Source: JBBRYK01 sp038237665
GTDB taxonomy: Bacteria > Actinomycetota > Thermoleophilia > Gaiellales > Gaiellaceae
Reading direction: 5' to 3'
Assembly (NCBI GenBank): GCA_038237665.1
Contig: JBBRYK010000072.1
Location: forward strand, 1-14,689
Length of the DNA: 14,689 nucleotides
In this document: piece by piece, positions 1 through 6,200 of the stretch
How positions within the stretch are numbered: position 1 is the first letter of the stretch
Layout of the letters: each line of letters opens with the position of its first letter
Notes under the pieces: model-generated
Told to the model about the DNA's origin: nothing
The model's input: the letters and a program-made list of their open reading frames with translations, nothing else
The model's database searches: none
Made by a program: the position numbers and the translations under genes

Positions 1-1264
1 GACGACATTGCCGAGATCGACGAGGTCGAGTTCGACGCGGTCGTCGGCAATCCGCCGTACGGCGCCCGTAAACCCGAGTACAAGAAGCGCGTCTATGCGC
101 GCCTGTACGGCCAACGGGCCGTCGACCGAAACGCCGGCAGCATCGGTACGGGCGACGGTGACAGCTACGCGATGTTCTTCGCCAACGGCGTCGAGCGACT
201 TCGCGAGTGTGGTCGGCTTTCGCTGCACCGACACGAAGCACTTCGAGGGGGTGAGCTTCCAGTTCGCCGGGATGGCGATCACGACGCTCGAGAAGTGCTC
301 GGATGCGGAGGCCAGGGCGGCGAACGTTATGCGGCTCGTCGATTACATCCGCGAGCCGAAGGATTACTGGAACCCGCCGCCAGAGAAGGTCTATGAGCTG
401 AGGCAGGAGGAGTACGAGGCGCTTCCCGAGGCTCCGTTTTTCGTCGGTGTCCCACGCGAGGTCTTCGAAGCGGCAAAGAACTCACTGCAAGTTCGGGCGG
501 TTGCCCGTGGGCGACAGGGGTTGGCGACTGCTGATGATGCGCGCTTCCTCGCACCTGTGGACGATGCTCGCGTTTCGGCCGCTGGTATCGCCGTTGCGGT
601 TACCTCAAAGGAACGAACTGAGGGCATAGCTTCGTCGAAGCCCTATTGGGTCCCCTTCGCCAAGGGTGAAGGTTTCGGCGAGTATTGGAGGCCGCCGAGC
701 GTCGTAATTGACTGGTCTCGCTCTGCGGTTGAAGAACTACGCCGGCGTGACGCGTGGCCAGCAGGCACACCAAGAAGGCCGCGCTTCCAGAATCGGGATT
801 TCTACTTCAGGCCCGGCCTTACGTACTCAGTGGTTTCGAGCGGGCGCGTGTCCTGTCGCTTGATGCCGGAGGGCTGGATCTTCGGTCACAAGGGAAGCGC
901 TGTATTCCTCGACGACGCGGAAACATCAGAACTCTTCCTACTTGGCTATCTGAACTCCGCTCTGGCGACGTACTTCATGAAGAAAGTGGTCAACACGACT
1001 GCTACTGCCGACGTCGGCTACCTCGAGAAGCTGCCGTACCGGCGCCCGAGTTGCGAGACCGAGCATCATGTTGTCGAGCGTGTCAACCACATCGTCGAGG
1101 TTTTGAAGACGAATCCGGACGCCGACATCGAGGGCGCCCGTGGAGAGATCGATGATCTCATCCTCGATCTTTTTGAGATTCGCGCCTCCCGCGACGAGGT
1201 CAAGAGCTTCTATCGGACTGTGGGCCGCGTCGAGACGGTCGACGATCAGGCTGCGAGCGAGTAA
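1..1264 (+). pseudogene. N6-adenine DNA methyltransferase, Eco57I/PglX-like; 5' end outside window, frameshifted
   Basis: This is the 3' portion of a large SAM-dependent DNA methyltransferase of the Eco57I/BREX-PglX type, which methylates adenine N6 in a restriction or phage-defence setting. Frame 1 from base 1 encodes the catalytic motif IV (VVGNPPYG, bases 40-63) and then SYAMFFANGVERLREC-GRLS up to about base 222. From about base 218 the family-like sequence continues in frame 2 (CTDTKHFEGV, then GLATADDARFL) and ends with a target-recognition-like region: FRPGLTYSVVSSGR, a KGSAVF stretch, LLGYLNSALATYF and YLEKLPYRRP. The switch from frame 1 to frame 2 lies at about 214-227; frame 1 hits a stop by 396, and the frame-2 sequence before about 215 does not resemble a protein. 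The gene is therefore broken, or the read contains an indel. Motif I (SAM binding) would lie upstream of the window. The stop at 1262-1264 overlaps the convergent small gene by 19 bp. Family call confident; exact subsystem unknown. Confidence 0.8.
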
Positions 1265-1578
1265 ACCTCGACGTGGCCCCGCTCGCGGAGGCGGAGGCGG
1301 TCGAGAACGCTGCGTAGCCGGTCGGCGCAATCCTCCGCCGGGAGGAGCTCGAGCGGACAAAGCTCGCCTCGCGGCATGCGCGTGTCCGCCAGCGCGACGA
1401 GGCGGCCCTCGAACGAGGCCTCATCGAGGTCTTCGGGGACGACGGCGAGTCCGATCCATGTCACGCCGCCGATCCCGTCTGCGCGGACCGTGCCGTCGTC
1501 CGCTCGTGCGGCCTTCCAGCCGCACGAGCGGTAGTGCGTTTCCAGCAATGTCTGAAGCTCTTCGCGCCTGGCGCTCAC
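1246..1578 (-). CDS. Conserved-looking hypothetical protein, 110 aa
   Basis: I do not recognise this protein. It has 110 residues, starts with GTG at 1578 and ends with TGA at 1246-1248. The sequence looks globular and soluble: an N-terminal helix-like stretch (REELQTLLETHYRSCGW), a central strand-rich part (GGVTWIGLAVV), a middle part with TRMPRGELCPLELLP, and an amphipathic C-terminal helix (CADRLRSVLDRLRLRERG). There is no signal peptide or membrane segment, and no clear Shine-Dalgarno before the GTG. It lies 34 nt downstream of the inositol-3-phosphate synthase stop on the same strand, so it is probably the last gene of that operon. Its end overlaps the convergent methyltransferase by 19 bp. 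The long + strand frame across the same DNA is Arg/Pro/Ser-rich and looks like a shadow. Confidence 0.6.
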   Translation of the reverse strand: MSARREELQTLLETHYRSCGWKAARADDGTVRADGIGGVTWIGLAVVPEDLDEASFEGRLVALADTRMPRGELCPLELLPAEDCADRLRSVLDRLRLRERGHVEVYSLAA

Positions 1579-1612
1579 GGGAGCGCAAGGATCGCAAGAG
1601 CTCCGGACGTCG

Positions 1613-3094
1613 CTACGCCTTCGCCGCCGCCTTCGTCTTCGAGCGCGCGTTGTCGCGGATGAAACGCTCGACCGCGGCCTGCGCCTCGTCGTCGACGATC
1701 TGCTTCGGCGGCGACTTCATCAGGTAGGCGCTCGGACCCTCGAGAGCCCCGGCAACGCCGTTGTTCAAGGCCAGCTTGGCGAGCCGCACCGCGTCGATGA
1801 CGATCCCGGCCGAGTTCGGCGAGTCCCACACCTCGAGCTTCAGCTCCAGGTTGAGCGGAACGTCCCCGAACGACGTGCCTTCCATCCGGATGTAGGCCCA
1901 TTTGCGATCGGTCAGCCACGGCACGTAGTCGGAGGGGCCGACGTGCACGTTCTTCTCGCCGATGTCGTAGTCGAGCATCGACGTGACGGCGTTGGTCTTC
2001 GAGATCTTCTTCGACTCGAGGCGCTCTCGCTCGAGCATGTTCAGGAAGTCCGAATTGCCGCCGACGTTCAATTGCATCGTGCGGTCCAAGTGGACGCCGC
2101 GCTCGCGGAAGAGGGACGTCAGGACGCGGTGGGTGATCGTCGCGCCGACCTGCGACTTGATGTCGTCGCCGATGATCGGCACCCCGGCCTCCTCGAAGCG
2201 CTTCTGCCAGTACTTCTCGCGCGCGATGAAGACCGGCATGCAGTTCACCATCGCGCAGCCGGCGTCGAGGATCTGCTCCGTGTACCACTTGGTCGCGGCC
2301 TCCGAGCCGACCGGAAGGTAGTTGACCACGACGTCCGTGCCGGTCTCGTTGAGGATCCGGACGACGTCGGCGGTCTCGCCGGGCGCCTTCTCGACGACCT
2401 CAGAGAGGTACTTGCCGATCCCGTCGTGGGTCATGCCGCGGGAGACGGTGATCCCCGTCTTCGGGACGTCGGCGAACCTGTAGGTGTCGTTCGGCTTCGC
2501 CCAGATCGCATCGGCGAGGTCCTTGCCGACCTTGTCCGTCGTGACGTCGAAGGCGGCGGTCAGCTGCACGTCGCGGACGTGGTAGCCGCCGAGGTCGACG
2601 TGCATCAGCCCGGGGACGAATGCGTCAGGGTCGGCGTCCTTGTAGTACTCGATGCCCTGGAGGAGCGAGTTCGCGCAGTTGCCGACGCCGATGATCGCGA
2701 CGCGAACCGCGTCCTTCGAGCGCGCGTTGCCGTTCTTGGAACCGTTCGTGCTGGCCATGGGATCCTTTCTGTCTGGGCTGAGGGGAACGTGAAGCTCGCG
2801 TGCTAGCACTCGCAGGATGACGTCGTTGACGCTCGTCTCTCCGCGGCGTGCCTCGCTCTCGAGCTCGTGCTTGAGCTCGGACGGCATCCGCAGGAGAACC
2901 ACCGGGCTCGAGCCGGGAAGCGGGCTCTTGCGGCGCGTCGGCTGGTATGTGACGCCGAACGCATCGGCGAGCATGCCGACGGCGACGTCGTTCAGGCTCA
3001 CGCCCCGGCGGGCGGTTTCGCGGACGAGCGCCCCCTTCAAGGAGGAGGGAGCCCGAACCAGCACGGCTTTTCGTTGCGAACTGCTAGCACTCAA
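1613..3094 (-). CDS. ino1: myo-Inositol-3-phosphate synthase with N-terminal double ribbon-helix-helix extension (internal start at 2758)
   Basis: The C-terminal 381 residues are a full inositol-3-phosphate synthase, the NAD-dependent enzyme that cyclises glucose-6-phosphate to inositol-3-phosphate. Recognisable motifs are the nucleotide-binding GVGNCAN (fusion residues 136-142), NYLPVGSEAATKWY, NCMPVF, GDDIKSQVGATITHR, LNVGGNSDF, SKTNAVTS, and MEGTSFGDVPLNLELKLEVWDS. The reading frame stays open upstream and encodes two RHH-like modules at residues about 10-48 (LVRAPSSLKGALV, GVSLNDVAVGMLADAFGV) and 65-103 (VLLRMPSELKHELESEA, TSVNDVILRVLARELHV). The longest frame starts at a TTG (3094), with GTG at 3064 as an alternative; an in-frame TAA lies at 3107-3109. 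The usual synthase start is probably Met113, ATG at 2756-2758, which has its own AAAGGA ribosome-binding site. Either a regulator-enzyme fusion or two nested products are possible. The gene lies 43 nt after the phosphatidyltransferase gene in a likely operon. The enzyme call is very secure; the long start is uncertain. Confidence 0.93.
   Translation of the reverse strand: MSASSSQRKAVLVRAPSSLKGALVRETARRGVSLNDVAVGMLADAFGVTYQPTRRKSPLPGSSPVVLLRMPSELKHELESEARRGETSVNDVILRVLARELHVPLSPDRKDPMASTNGSKNGNARSKDAVRVAIIGVGNCANSLLQGIEYYKDADPDAFVPGLMHVDLGGYHVRDVQLTAAFDVTTDKVGKDLADAIWAKPNDTYRFADVPKTGITVSRGMTHDGIGKYLSEVVEKAPGETADVVRILNETGTDVVVNYLPVGSEAATKWYTEQILDAGCAMVNCMPVFIAREKYWQKRFEEAGVPIIGDDIKSQVGATITHRVLTSLFRERGVHLDRTMQLNVGGNSDFLNMLERERLESKKISKTNAVTSMLDYDIGEKNVHVGPSDYVPWLTDRKWAYIRMEGTSFGDVPLNLELKLEVWDSPNSAGIVIDAVRLAKLALNNGVAGALEGPSAYLMKSPPKQIVDDEAQAAVERFIRDNARSKTKAAAKA
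2763..2768 (-). promoter_or_regulatory. Ribosome binding site for internal ino1 start
   Basis: AAAGGA lies four bases upstream of the ATG at 2756-2758. The spacing is short but usable. It is the best Shine-Dalgarno in the ino1 frame; neither the TTG at 3094 nor the GTG at 3064 has one. This supports separate initiation of a standard-length 381-residue synthase. Confidence 0.55.
2800..2809. promoter_or_regulatory. Palindrome GTGCTAGCAC, candidate second operator
   Basis: A perfect 10-bp palindrome, GTGCTAGCAC, ends about 42 bp upstream of the internal ino1 ATG. It shares the GTGCTA/TAGCAC half-sites with the larger inverted repeat at 3081-3105 upstream of the same gene. It lies inside the codons linking the second RHH module to the enzyme. 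A role as operator is inferred from the shared sequence and position. Confidence 0.4.
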
Positions 3095-3105
3095 AGTGCT
3101 ATCAG
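3081..3105. promoter_or_regulatory. Inverted repeat TAGCACT-CAA-AGTGCTA, candidate RHH autoregulatory operator
   Basis: TAGCACT (3085-3091) and AGTGCTA (3095-3101) are perfect inverted arms around CAA. With one mismatch the symmetry extends to CTG...CAG, giving 11-bp arms over 25 bp. The CAA centre is the complement of the putative TTG start of the RHH-Ino1 frame. Position and symmetry fit an operator for a dimeric RHH protein. The half-sites resemble those of CIRCE (TTAGCACTC-N9-GAGTGCTAA), but the spacer is far too short for CIRCE. Confidence 0.55.
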
Positions 3106-3137
3106 CTTACAGCACGAACCGGCACCGCGAAAGGCGG

Positions 3138-3773
3138 TCAGCCGCGTTCGCGCAGCTGACGCCGAACGAAGAGCACACGCTGCAGCACCGTCACCCAGGC
3201 GGTCCCGGCGAGGAGGTAGATCGCCCAGGGCAGCGCGCCCCAGGGCGCGAGGACCAGGCCGCCCGTGATCACCACCACCCGTTCTGCCCGCGAGCCGATG
3301 CCGACGTCGCCGCGGAGGCCGAGTGCCTCGGCCCGGGCGCGTGTGTAGCTGACGAGGAAGGACCCGCCGACGGCGGCGAAGGTGAACGCGAGCGCCACCT
3401 CGTGCCCGTGGCGCATGAAGATGAGCCCCACCGCGCCGAGCATGAAGCCCTCGCTGATCCGGTCGGTCGTCGAGTCGAGGAAGGCGCCGAACGGTGTCGT
3501 CTTGCCGCCCGCGCGGGCGAGTGCCCCGTCCAGGATGTCGAGGATCGAGCCGACCACGAACACGCCGGCGGCCAGCCAGTAGAAGAAGAACTCGTTCCGG
3601 TACTCGAAGTACACGAGCACGGAGGCTGCGAGGCAGAGCGAGACGCCGGCAGCCGTCAGCGCGTTCGGCGAGACCCGTGTCCGCGCAAGGCCCGTGATCG
3701 ATCGCGCGGCAAGGCGGCGGGCGCCCTGCGTATAGCCCGCCTTGAGCGCCGCGGAGCGGTTCACGCGAGCCAC
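3138..3773 (-). CDS. CDP-alcohol phosphatidyltransferase, probable phosphatidylinositol-phosphate synthase
   Basis: This is a 211-residue integral membrane enzyme of the CDP-alcohol phosphatidyltransferase family. The full family signature is present: D79-x2-D82-G83-x2-A86-R87-x8-G96-x3-D100-x3-D104. Several hydrophobic segments fit the expected six transmembrane helices. After the signature, SYTRARAEALGLRGDVG...RAERVVV matches the pattern I recall for mycobacterial PgsA1, which joins inositol-phosphate to CDP-diacylglycerol. The neighbouring inositol-3-phosphate synthase supports that substrate over glycerol-phosphate. The start is GTG at 3773; a second in-frame GTG lies three codons later. 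The gene lies 44 nt after the PAP2-like gene and 43 nt before the RHH-Ino1 frame, on the same strand. Family certain; inositol-phosphate specificity is an inference from motif and context. Confidence 0.88.
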   Translation of the reverse strand: MARVNRSAALKAGYTQGARRLAARSITGLARTRVSPNALTAAGVSLCLAASVLVYFEYRNEFFFYWLAAGVFVVGSILDILDGALARAGGKTTPFGAFLDSTTDRISEGFMLGAVGLIFMRHGHEVALAFTFAAVGGSFLVSYTRARAEALGLRGDVGIGSRAERVVVITGGLVLAPWGALPWAIYLLAGTAWVTVLQRVLFVRRQLRERG

Positions 3774-3817
3774 CGTACCAGCCTCGAGGCCGTCCTCGGG
3801 GAGCGGCGGCCCGGCCG

Positions 3818-4600
3818 CTACTGGGGTGCAGTCTGGGGTGCAGTCTGGGGTGCGGTCCGAGCGCGCAGACGGCGGACCAGCGCGGGCGTCCGGATCGCGA
3901 GCGCCGCGAGGCCGGCGACGAGGATCCCGGCAAACACGTCGAGGATGAAGTGGTTTCCGGTTGCCATCACGCAGAACCAGACCCAGAGCGGCCAGACGAT
4001 CAACCAGAACCCCTTCGCCCAGCGCCTCTTGACGACGCCGGCCAGGCAGATTCCCAGGATCAAGGCATCTGCCGCATGCAGGCTGGGCATCGCGGCGTAC
4101 GGATTGGCCGCGTACTCGATGAACCCACTACCGTGGTTCAGGCCCCCGATGCCGCCGAGTGTGTCGACGAAGCCGAAGTCGGGGAACATCCGGGGAGGCG
4201 CCGTTGGGAGGAGGACGTAGCCCACGAGGCCGATTACGTTCGCGGCCAGGACCCAGTTCCGCAGCCGAACGAACGACTCGTTCCGGCGGAGGTAGACCCA
4301 GAGCAGGCCCAGCCCGACCACCGTGAACTCCGAGTTCCAGTAGGTGATGGAGGCGAGGATCGAGAGCGTGTGCGACGAGTTGACGACGTGCTGGAAGGTC
4401 AACTCGTAGAACGCGTCGGCGTTGCGCTCGATGTCGATCACCTTCAGGCCGTTGGCGAACGCCGCGGTCGGGTCGCGAACGGCCACGCCCCGTGCGATCT
4501 GGTAGACGGCGAGGAAGCCGAACCAGATCACGAGCTGCCGCCCGAGGTCGCCCCAGCCGCGAGGCAGGTGTCGTCTTCCGACAGCGGCAATCGCGGTCAT
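3818..4600 (-). CDS. PAP2-superfamily membrane phosphatase, Aur1/inositol-phosphorylceramide-synthase-like
   Basis: This 260-residue protein has about six hydrophobic segments (for example LVIWFGFLAVYQIA, TVVGLGLLWVYL, VLAANVIGLVGYVLL, WLIVWPLWVWFCVM, ILVAGLAALAI). It carries the PAP2_3 motif set: LPTAPPR (131-137), MPSLH (171-175) and TGNHFILD (214-221). H175, H217 and D221 are the expected catalytic residues. Members remove or transfer phosphate-containing head groups at the membrane surface. It is the first gene of the likely operon with the phosphatidyltransferase and Ino1, so it could dephosphorylate phosphatidylinositol-phosphate to phosphatidylinositol; this is inference. The start is ATG at 4600, without a clear Shine-Dalgarno. 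The C-terminus ends in a threefold TAPQ repeat, probably a disordered tail. A general lipid-phosphate or undecaprenyl-diphosphate phosphatase is the alternative. Confidence 0.87.
   Translation of the reverse strand: MTAIAAVGRRHLPRGWGDLGRQLVIWFGFLAVYQIARGVAVRDPTAAFANGLKVIDIERNADAFYELTFQHVVNSSHTLSILASITYWNSEFTVVGLGLLWVYLRRNESFVRLRNWVLAANVIGLVGYVLLPTAPPRMFPDFGFVDTLGGIGGLNHGSGFIEYAANPYAAMPSLHAADALILGICLAGVVKRRWAKGFWLIVWPLWVWFCVMATGNHFILDVFAGILVAGLAALAIRTPALVRRLRARTAPQTAPQTAPQ
3821..3856. repeat. 12-bp tandem repeat, three copies
   Basis: Three adjacent copies of CTGGGGTGCAGT (3821-3832, 3833-3844, 3845-3856; the third has GG for AG). They encode the TAPQ repeats at the very end of the PAP2-like protein, right before its stop codon. 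The unit is a multiple of three, so copy-number change would not shift the frame. Confidence 0.85.
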
Positions 4601-4636
4601 GGCGTGGAGAAGGGGTCAGGTTGCACTGGGACGTCG

Positions 4637-4642
4637 ATTCTA
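4637..4642 (-). promoter_or_regulatory. Candidate -10 element of the PAP2-pgsA-ino1 operon
   Basis: TAGAAT on the minus strand, 37 bp before the ATG at 4600, is the best -10-like hexamer in the 147-bp gap between moaA and the PAP2 gene. I see no convincing -35 partner. The gap (4601-4747) otherwise holds only the weak hairpin at the moaA end. Confidence 0.3.
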
Positions 4643-4741
4643 AACGTGTCTGCCGGCGGATTCATTTCGATCTCATTAACCCGTTTTCGCCACGGCCCGC
4701 TGCGCGGTTCGCCGACTCTTCGTCGCGGCGGACGTCACAAC

Positions 4742-4757
4742 CGGCGGTCAGCCGCCG
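4742..4757 (-). terminator. Weak hairpin at moaA stop
   Basis: CGGCGG and CCGCCG form a 6-bp GC stem around a 4-base loop that contains the moaA TGA. On the minus strand it is followed by GGTTGTG rather than a T run. It could be a weak terminator, but its overlap with the stop codon and the short stem make this doubtful. Confidence 0.3.
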
Positions 4758-5743
4758 ATGTAGCTCATCTCGACCTTGGGGAGCTCGACGGTGTTGGCCG
4801 ACCGGATCTCCGAGTACCGGTCGTCCCGGGCCGTCCAGATCTGTGCGATCGCCTGAGCGAGCTCCTCGTCCGAAGCGCCGGCGCGAAGCGGTTCGCGCAG
4901 GTCGTGACCGCGGACGGCGAAGAGGCAGGTGTAGAGCTTGCCCTCGGCCGAGAGGCGCGCCCGCGTACAGCTCCCGCAGAACGGCTGGGTGACCGATGCG
5001 ATCACGCCGACCTCGCCGCTGCCGTCGCGGTAGCGCCAGCGCGTGGCGACCTCGCCGGGATAGGAAGGCGGGAGCGGGTCGAGTGGCAGTTCCTCGCCGA
5101 TCGTCGCCACCAGCTCGGCTGCAGGGACGACGTCGTCAAGGCGCCAGCCGTTCGAGTGGCCGACGTCCATGTACTCGATGAAACGGAGGACGTGGCCCTG
5201 CTCGCGAAAGAAGCGGGCCATCGGCAGCACGCTGCGCTCGTTCAGGCCGCGGCGGACGACCATGTTCACCTTCACGGGGAGGCCGGCGGCCGCAGCGGCG
5301 TCGATCCCCTCGAGCACGCGCTCGACGGGGAAGTCGACGTCGTTCATGGCCTGAAAGACCTCGTCGTCGAGGGAGTCGAGGCTGACCGTGATGCGGTTCA
5401 GACCCGCCTCGGCCAGGGCGCCGGCCTTCGCGGCGAGCAGCGATCCATTCGTCGTCAGCGTCAGGTCGACGCCGGGGATCTGCGCCAGCCTGGCGATCAG
5501 CTGCTCGAGATCGCGGCGGACGAGCGGCTCACCGCCCGTCAGCCGGAGCTTGTGGACTCCACGCCCGACGAAGATCCGCGCCAGGCGCTCGATCTCCTCG
5601 AACGAGAGCAGCTCCGACCGCGCGAGGAATTCGTAGTCCCGGCCGAAGACCTCCTTCGGCATGCAGTAGACGCAGCGGAAGTTGCAGCGGTCGGTGACCG
5701 AGATGCGCAGGTCGCGAAGCGCGCGGCGCCGAGTGTCGAGCAC
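4748..5743 (-). CDS. moaA: GTP 3',8-cyclase MoaA (molybdenum cofactor biosynthesis)
   Basis: MoaA is a radical-SAM enzyme that converts GTP to 3',8-cyclo-7,8-dihydro-GTP, the first step of molybdopterin synthesis. With the GTG start at 5743 the protein has 331 residues, the usual length. The radical-SAM cluster C20-x3-C24-x2-C27 lies in SVTDRCNFRCVYCMP. GGEP follows in LRLTGGEPLVR. The second 4Fe-4S cluster ligands are C256-x2-C259-x13-C273 (CGSCTRARLS...YTC). The chain ends in the conserved GG tail (SYIGG). The frame is open far upstream, but the sequence before VLDTRRRALRDLRI is low-complexity Arg/Pro/Ser, so GTG at 5743 is the sensible start. No other Moco genes are in the window, so it stands alone here. 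Very secure. Confidence 0.95.
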   Translation of the reverse strand: MLDTRRRALRDLRISVTDRCNFRCVYCMPKEVFGRDYEFLARSELLSFEEIERLARIFVGRGVHKLRLTGGEPLVRRDLEQLIARLAQIPGVDLTLTTNGSLLAAKAGALAEAGLNRITVSLDSLDDEVFQAMNDVDFPVERVLEGIDAAAAAGLPVKVNMVVRRGLNERSVLPMARFFREQGHVLRFIEYMDVGHSNGWRLDDVVPAAELVATIGEELPLDPLPPSYPGEVATRWRYRDGSGEVGVIASVTQPFCGSCTRARLSAEGKLYTCLFAVRGHDLREPLRAGASDEELAQAIAQIWTARDDRYSEIRSANTVELPKVEMSYIGG

Positions 5744-5749
5744 GCGGAT

Positions 5750-5755
5750 AGGGTA
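5750..5755 (-). promoter_or_regulatory. Candidate -10 element for leaderless moaA mRNA
   Basis: TACCCT on the minus strand fits the TAnnnT -10 pattern and ends exactly six bases before the moaA GTG. This is the geometry expected if transcription begins at the start codon. No Shine-Dalgarno is present upstream of the GTG, in agreement. Confidence 0.4.
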
Positions 5756-5762
5756 CCGCGAG

Positions 5763-5789
5763 GTTTCGCCGGCTTTTCGCCGCGGAATA
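5763..5789 (+). promoter_or_regulatory. Possible stress-sigma (SigB-like) promoter of the disordered-protein gene
   Basis: GTTT (5763-5766), 17 bases, then GGAATA (5784-5789) resembles the actinobacterial SigB/SigF pattern GTTT-N14-17-GGGWAW with one changed base. It lies 34 bp before the ATG at 5824. Tentative. Confidence 0.3.
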
Positions 5790-5808
5790 GGACGGTTCCA
5801 CCGATCCG

Positions 5809-5815
5809 AAAGGGG
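5809..5815 (+). promoter_or_regulatory. Ribosome binding site of the disordered-protein gene
   Basis: AAAGGGG lies eight bases before the ATG at 5824. It is a strong, well-spaced Shine-Dalgarno and the main reason to accept the low-complexity frame as a real gene. Confidence 0.7.
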
Positions 5816-5823
5816 TAGCAGGC

Positions 5824-6114
5824 ATGTCGGAAAGCGATCTGGAGCAGGGTCAGTCCGAGCCCGGAGGGAGCGAGTCCGGCGACCAGGGAGGCCACACCGG
5901 CGGCGAGTCCGGCACCGGCTCCGACTCGGGCTCGGACGGTACGACGGAGTCGGGCGACGAGGCCGGCAGCGAGTCCGGCGGCCAGTCCGGCGGGAGCGAG
6001 TCCGGCGGCCAGTCCGGCGGGAGCGAGTCGGGCGACATGGGCGGCCATACCGGCGGCGAGTCCGGCAGCGGCTCCGACGGGGGCTCGGATGGTGCTGTTG
6101 AAGAGGAGAGTTAG
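5824..6114 (+). CDS. Small acidic Gly/Ser-rich repeat protein, probably intrinsically disordered
   Basis: I do not recognise a family. The 96-residue product is almost entirely Gly, Ser, Glu, Asp, Gln and Thr. It has no Lys, Arg, Cys or aromatic residue, so it should be highly acidic and unfolded. Two near-identical segments flank the centre: GHTGGESGTGSDSGSDG (from about residue 23) and GHTGGESGSGSDGGSDG (from about residue 74). Between them GGQSGGSES is repeated. There is no signal peptide or membrane segment. In composition it resembles hydrophilins/LEA-like stress proteins, but no specific motif supports that. ATG at 5824 has a strong ribosome-binding site, and a strong hairpin terminator follows 43 bp after the stop, so the gene is a monocistronic unit. 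Both strands are open here because of the repeats; the complement lacks comparable signals. Confidence 0.7.
   Translation: MSESDLEQGQSEPGGSESGDQGGHTGGESGTGSDSGSDGTTESGDEAGSESGGQSGGSESGGQSGGSESGDMGGHTGGESGSGSDGGSDGAVEEES
5971..6024 (+). repeat. 27-bp direct repeat, two copies
   Basis: Bases 5971-5997 and 5998-6024 are identical 27-bp units that begin GAGTCCGGCGGCCAG. They encode two copies of ESGGQSGGS in the disordered protein. The unit preserves the frame, so expansion or contraction would only change repeat number. Confidence 0.85.
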
Positions 6115-6157
6115 CCGGACCTAGCGGCGCCTTCAGCCGCGCCGGTCGCAGAAACCT

Positions 6158-6186
6158 CGAAAGGCGCCCTGCTCGGGCGCCTTTCG
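6158..6186 (+). terminator. Rho-independent-type terminator hairpin
   Basis: CGAAAGGCGCCC (6158-6169) pairs perfectly with GGGCGCCTTTCG (6175-6186) around a 5-base loop, a 12-bp stem. CTTTCC follows. It lies 43 bp after the stop of the disordered-protein gene and just before the next gene. The T run is short, as is common in high-GC actinobacteria. Confidence 0.8.
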
Positions 6187-6200
6187 CTTTCCCCGGGAGA

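Noticed and set aside
1943..2806. 287-codon open frame antisense to ino1
   Set aside because: The sense strand encodes an unmistakable inositol-3-phosphate synthase; the antisense product is low-complexity Asp/Val/Arg/Leu.
3085..3101. CIRCE element for HrcA
   Set aside because: The half-sites resemble CIRCE, but the arms are separated by 3 bases instead of about 11, no hrcA is present, and the downstream gene is not a chaperone.
3950..5818. 622-codon + strand frame across PAP2 and moaA
   Set aside because: Both sense genes on the minus strand carry full catalytic motifs; the + frame has no recognisable domain and runs through intergenic DNA.
5971..6024. CRISPR-like repeat
   Set aside because: The repeats are directly adjacent with no spacers and lie within a coding frame.
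5850..6038. Minus-strand Pro/Ser-rich frame antisense to the disordered-protein gene
   Set aside because: It arises from the repeats; the + strand frame has the ribosome-binding site and terminator.
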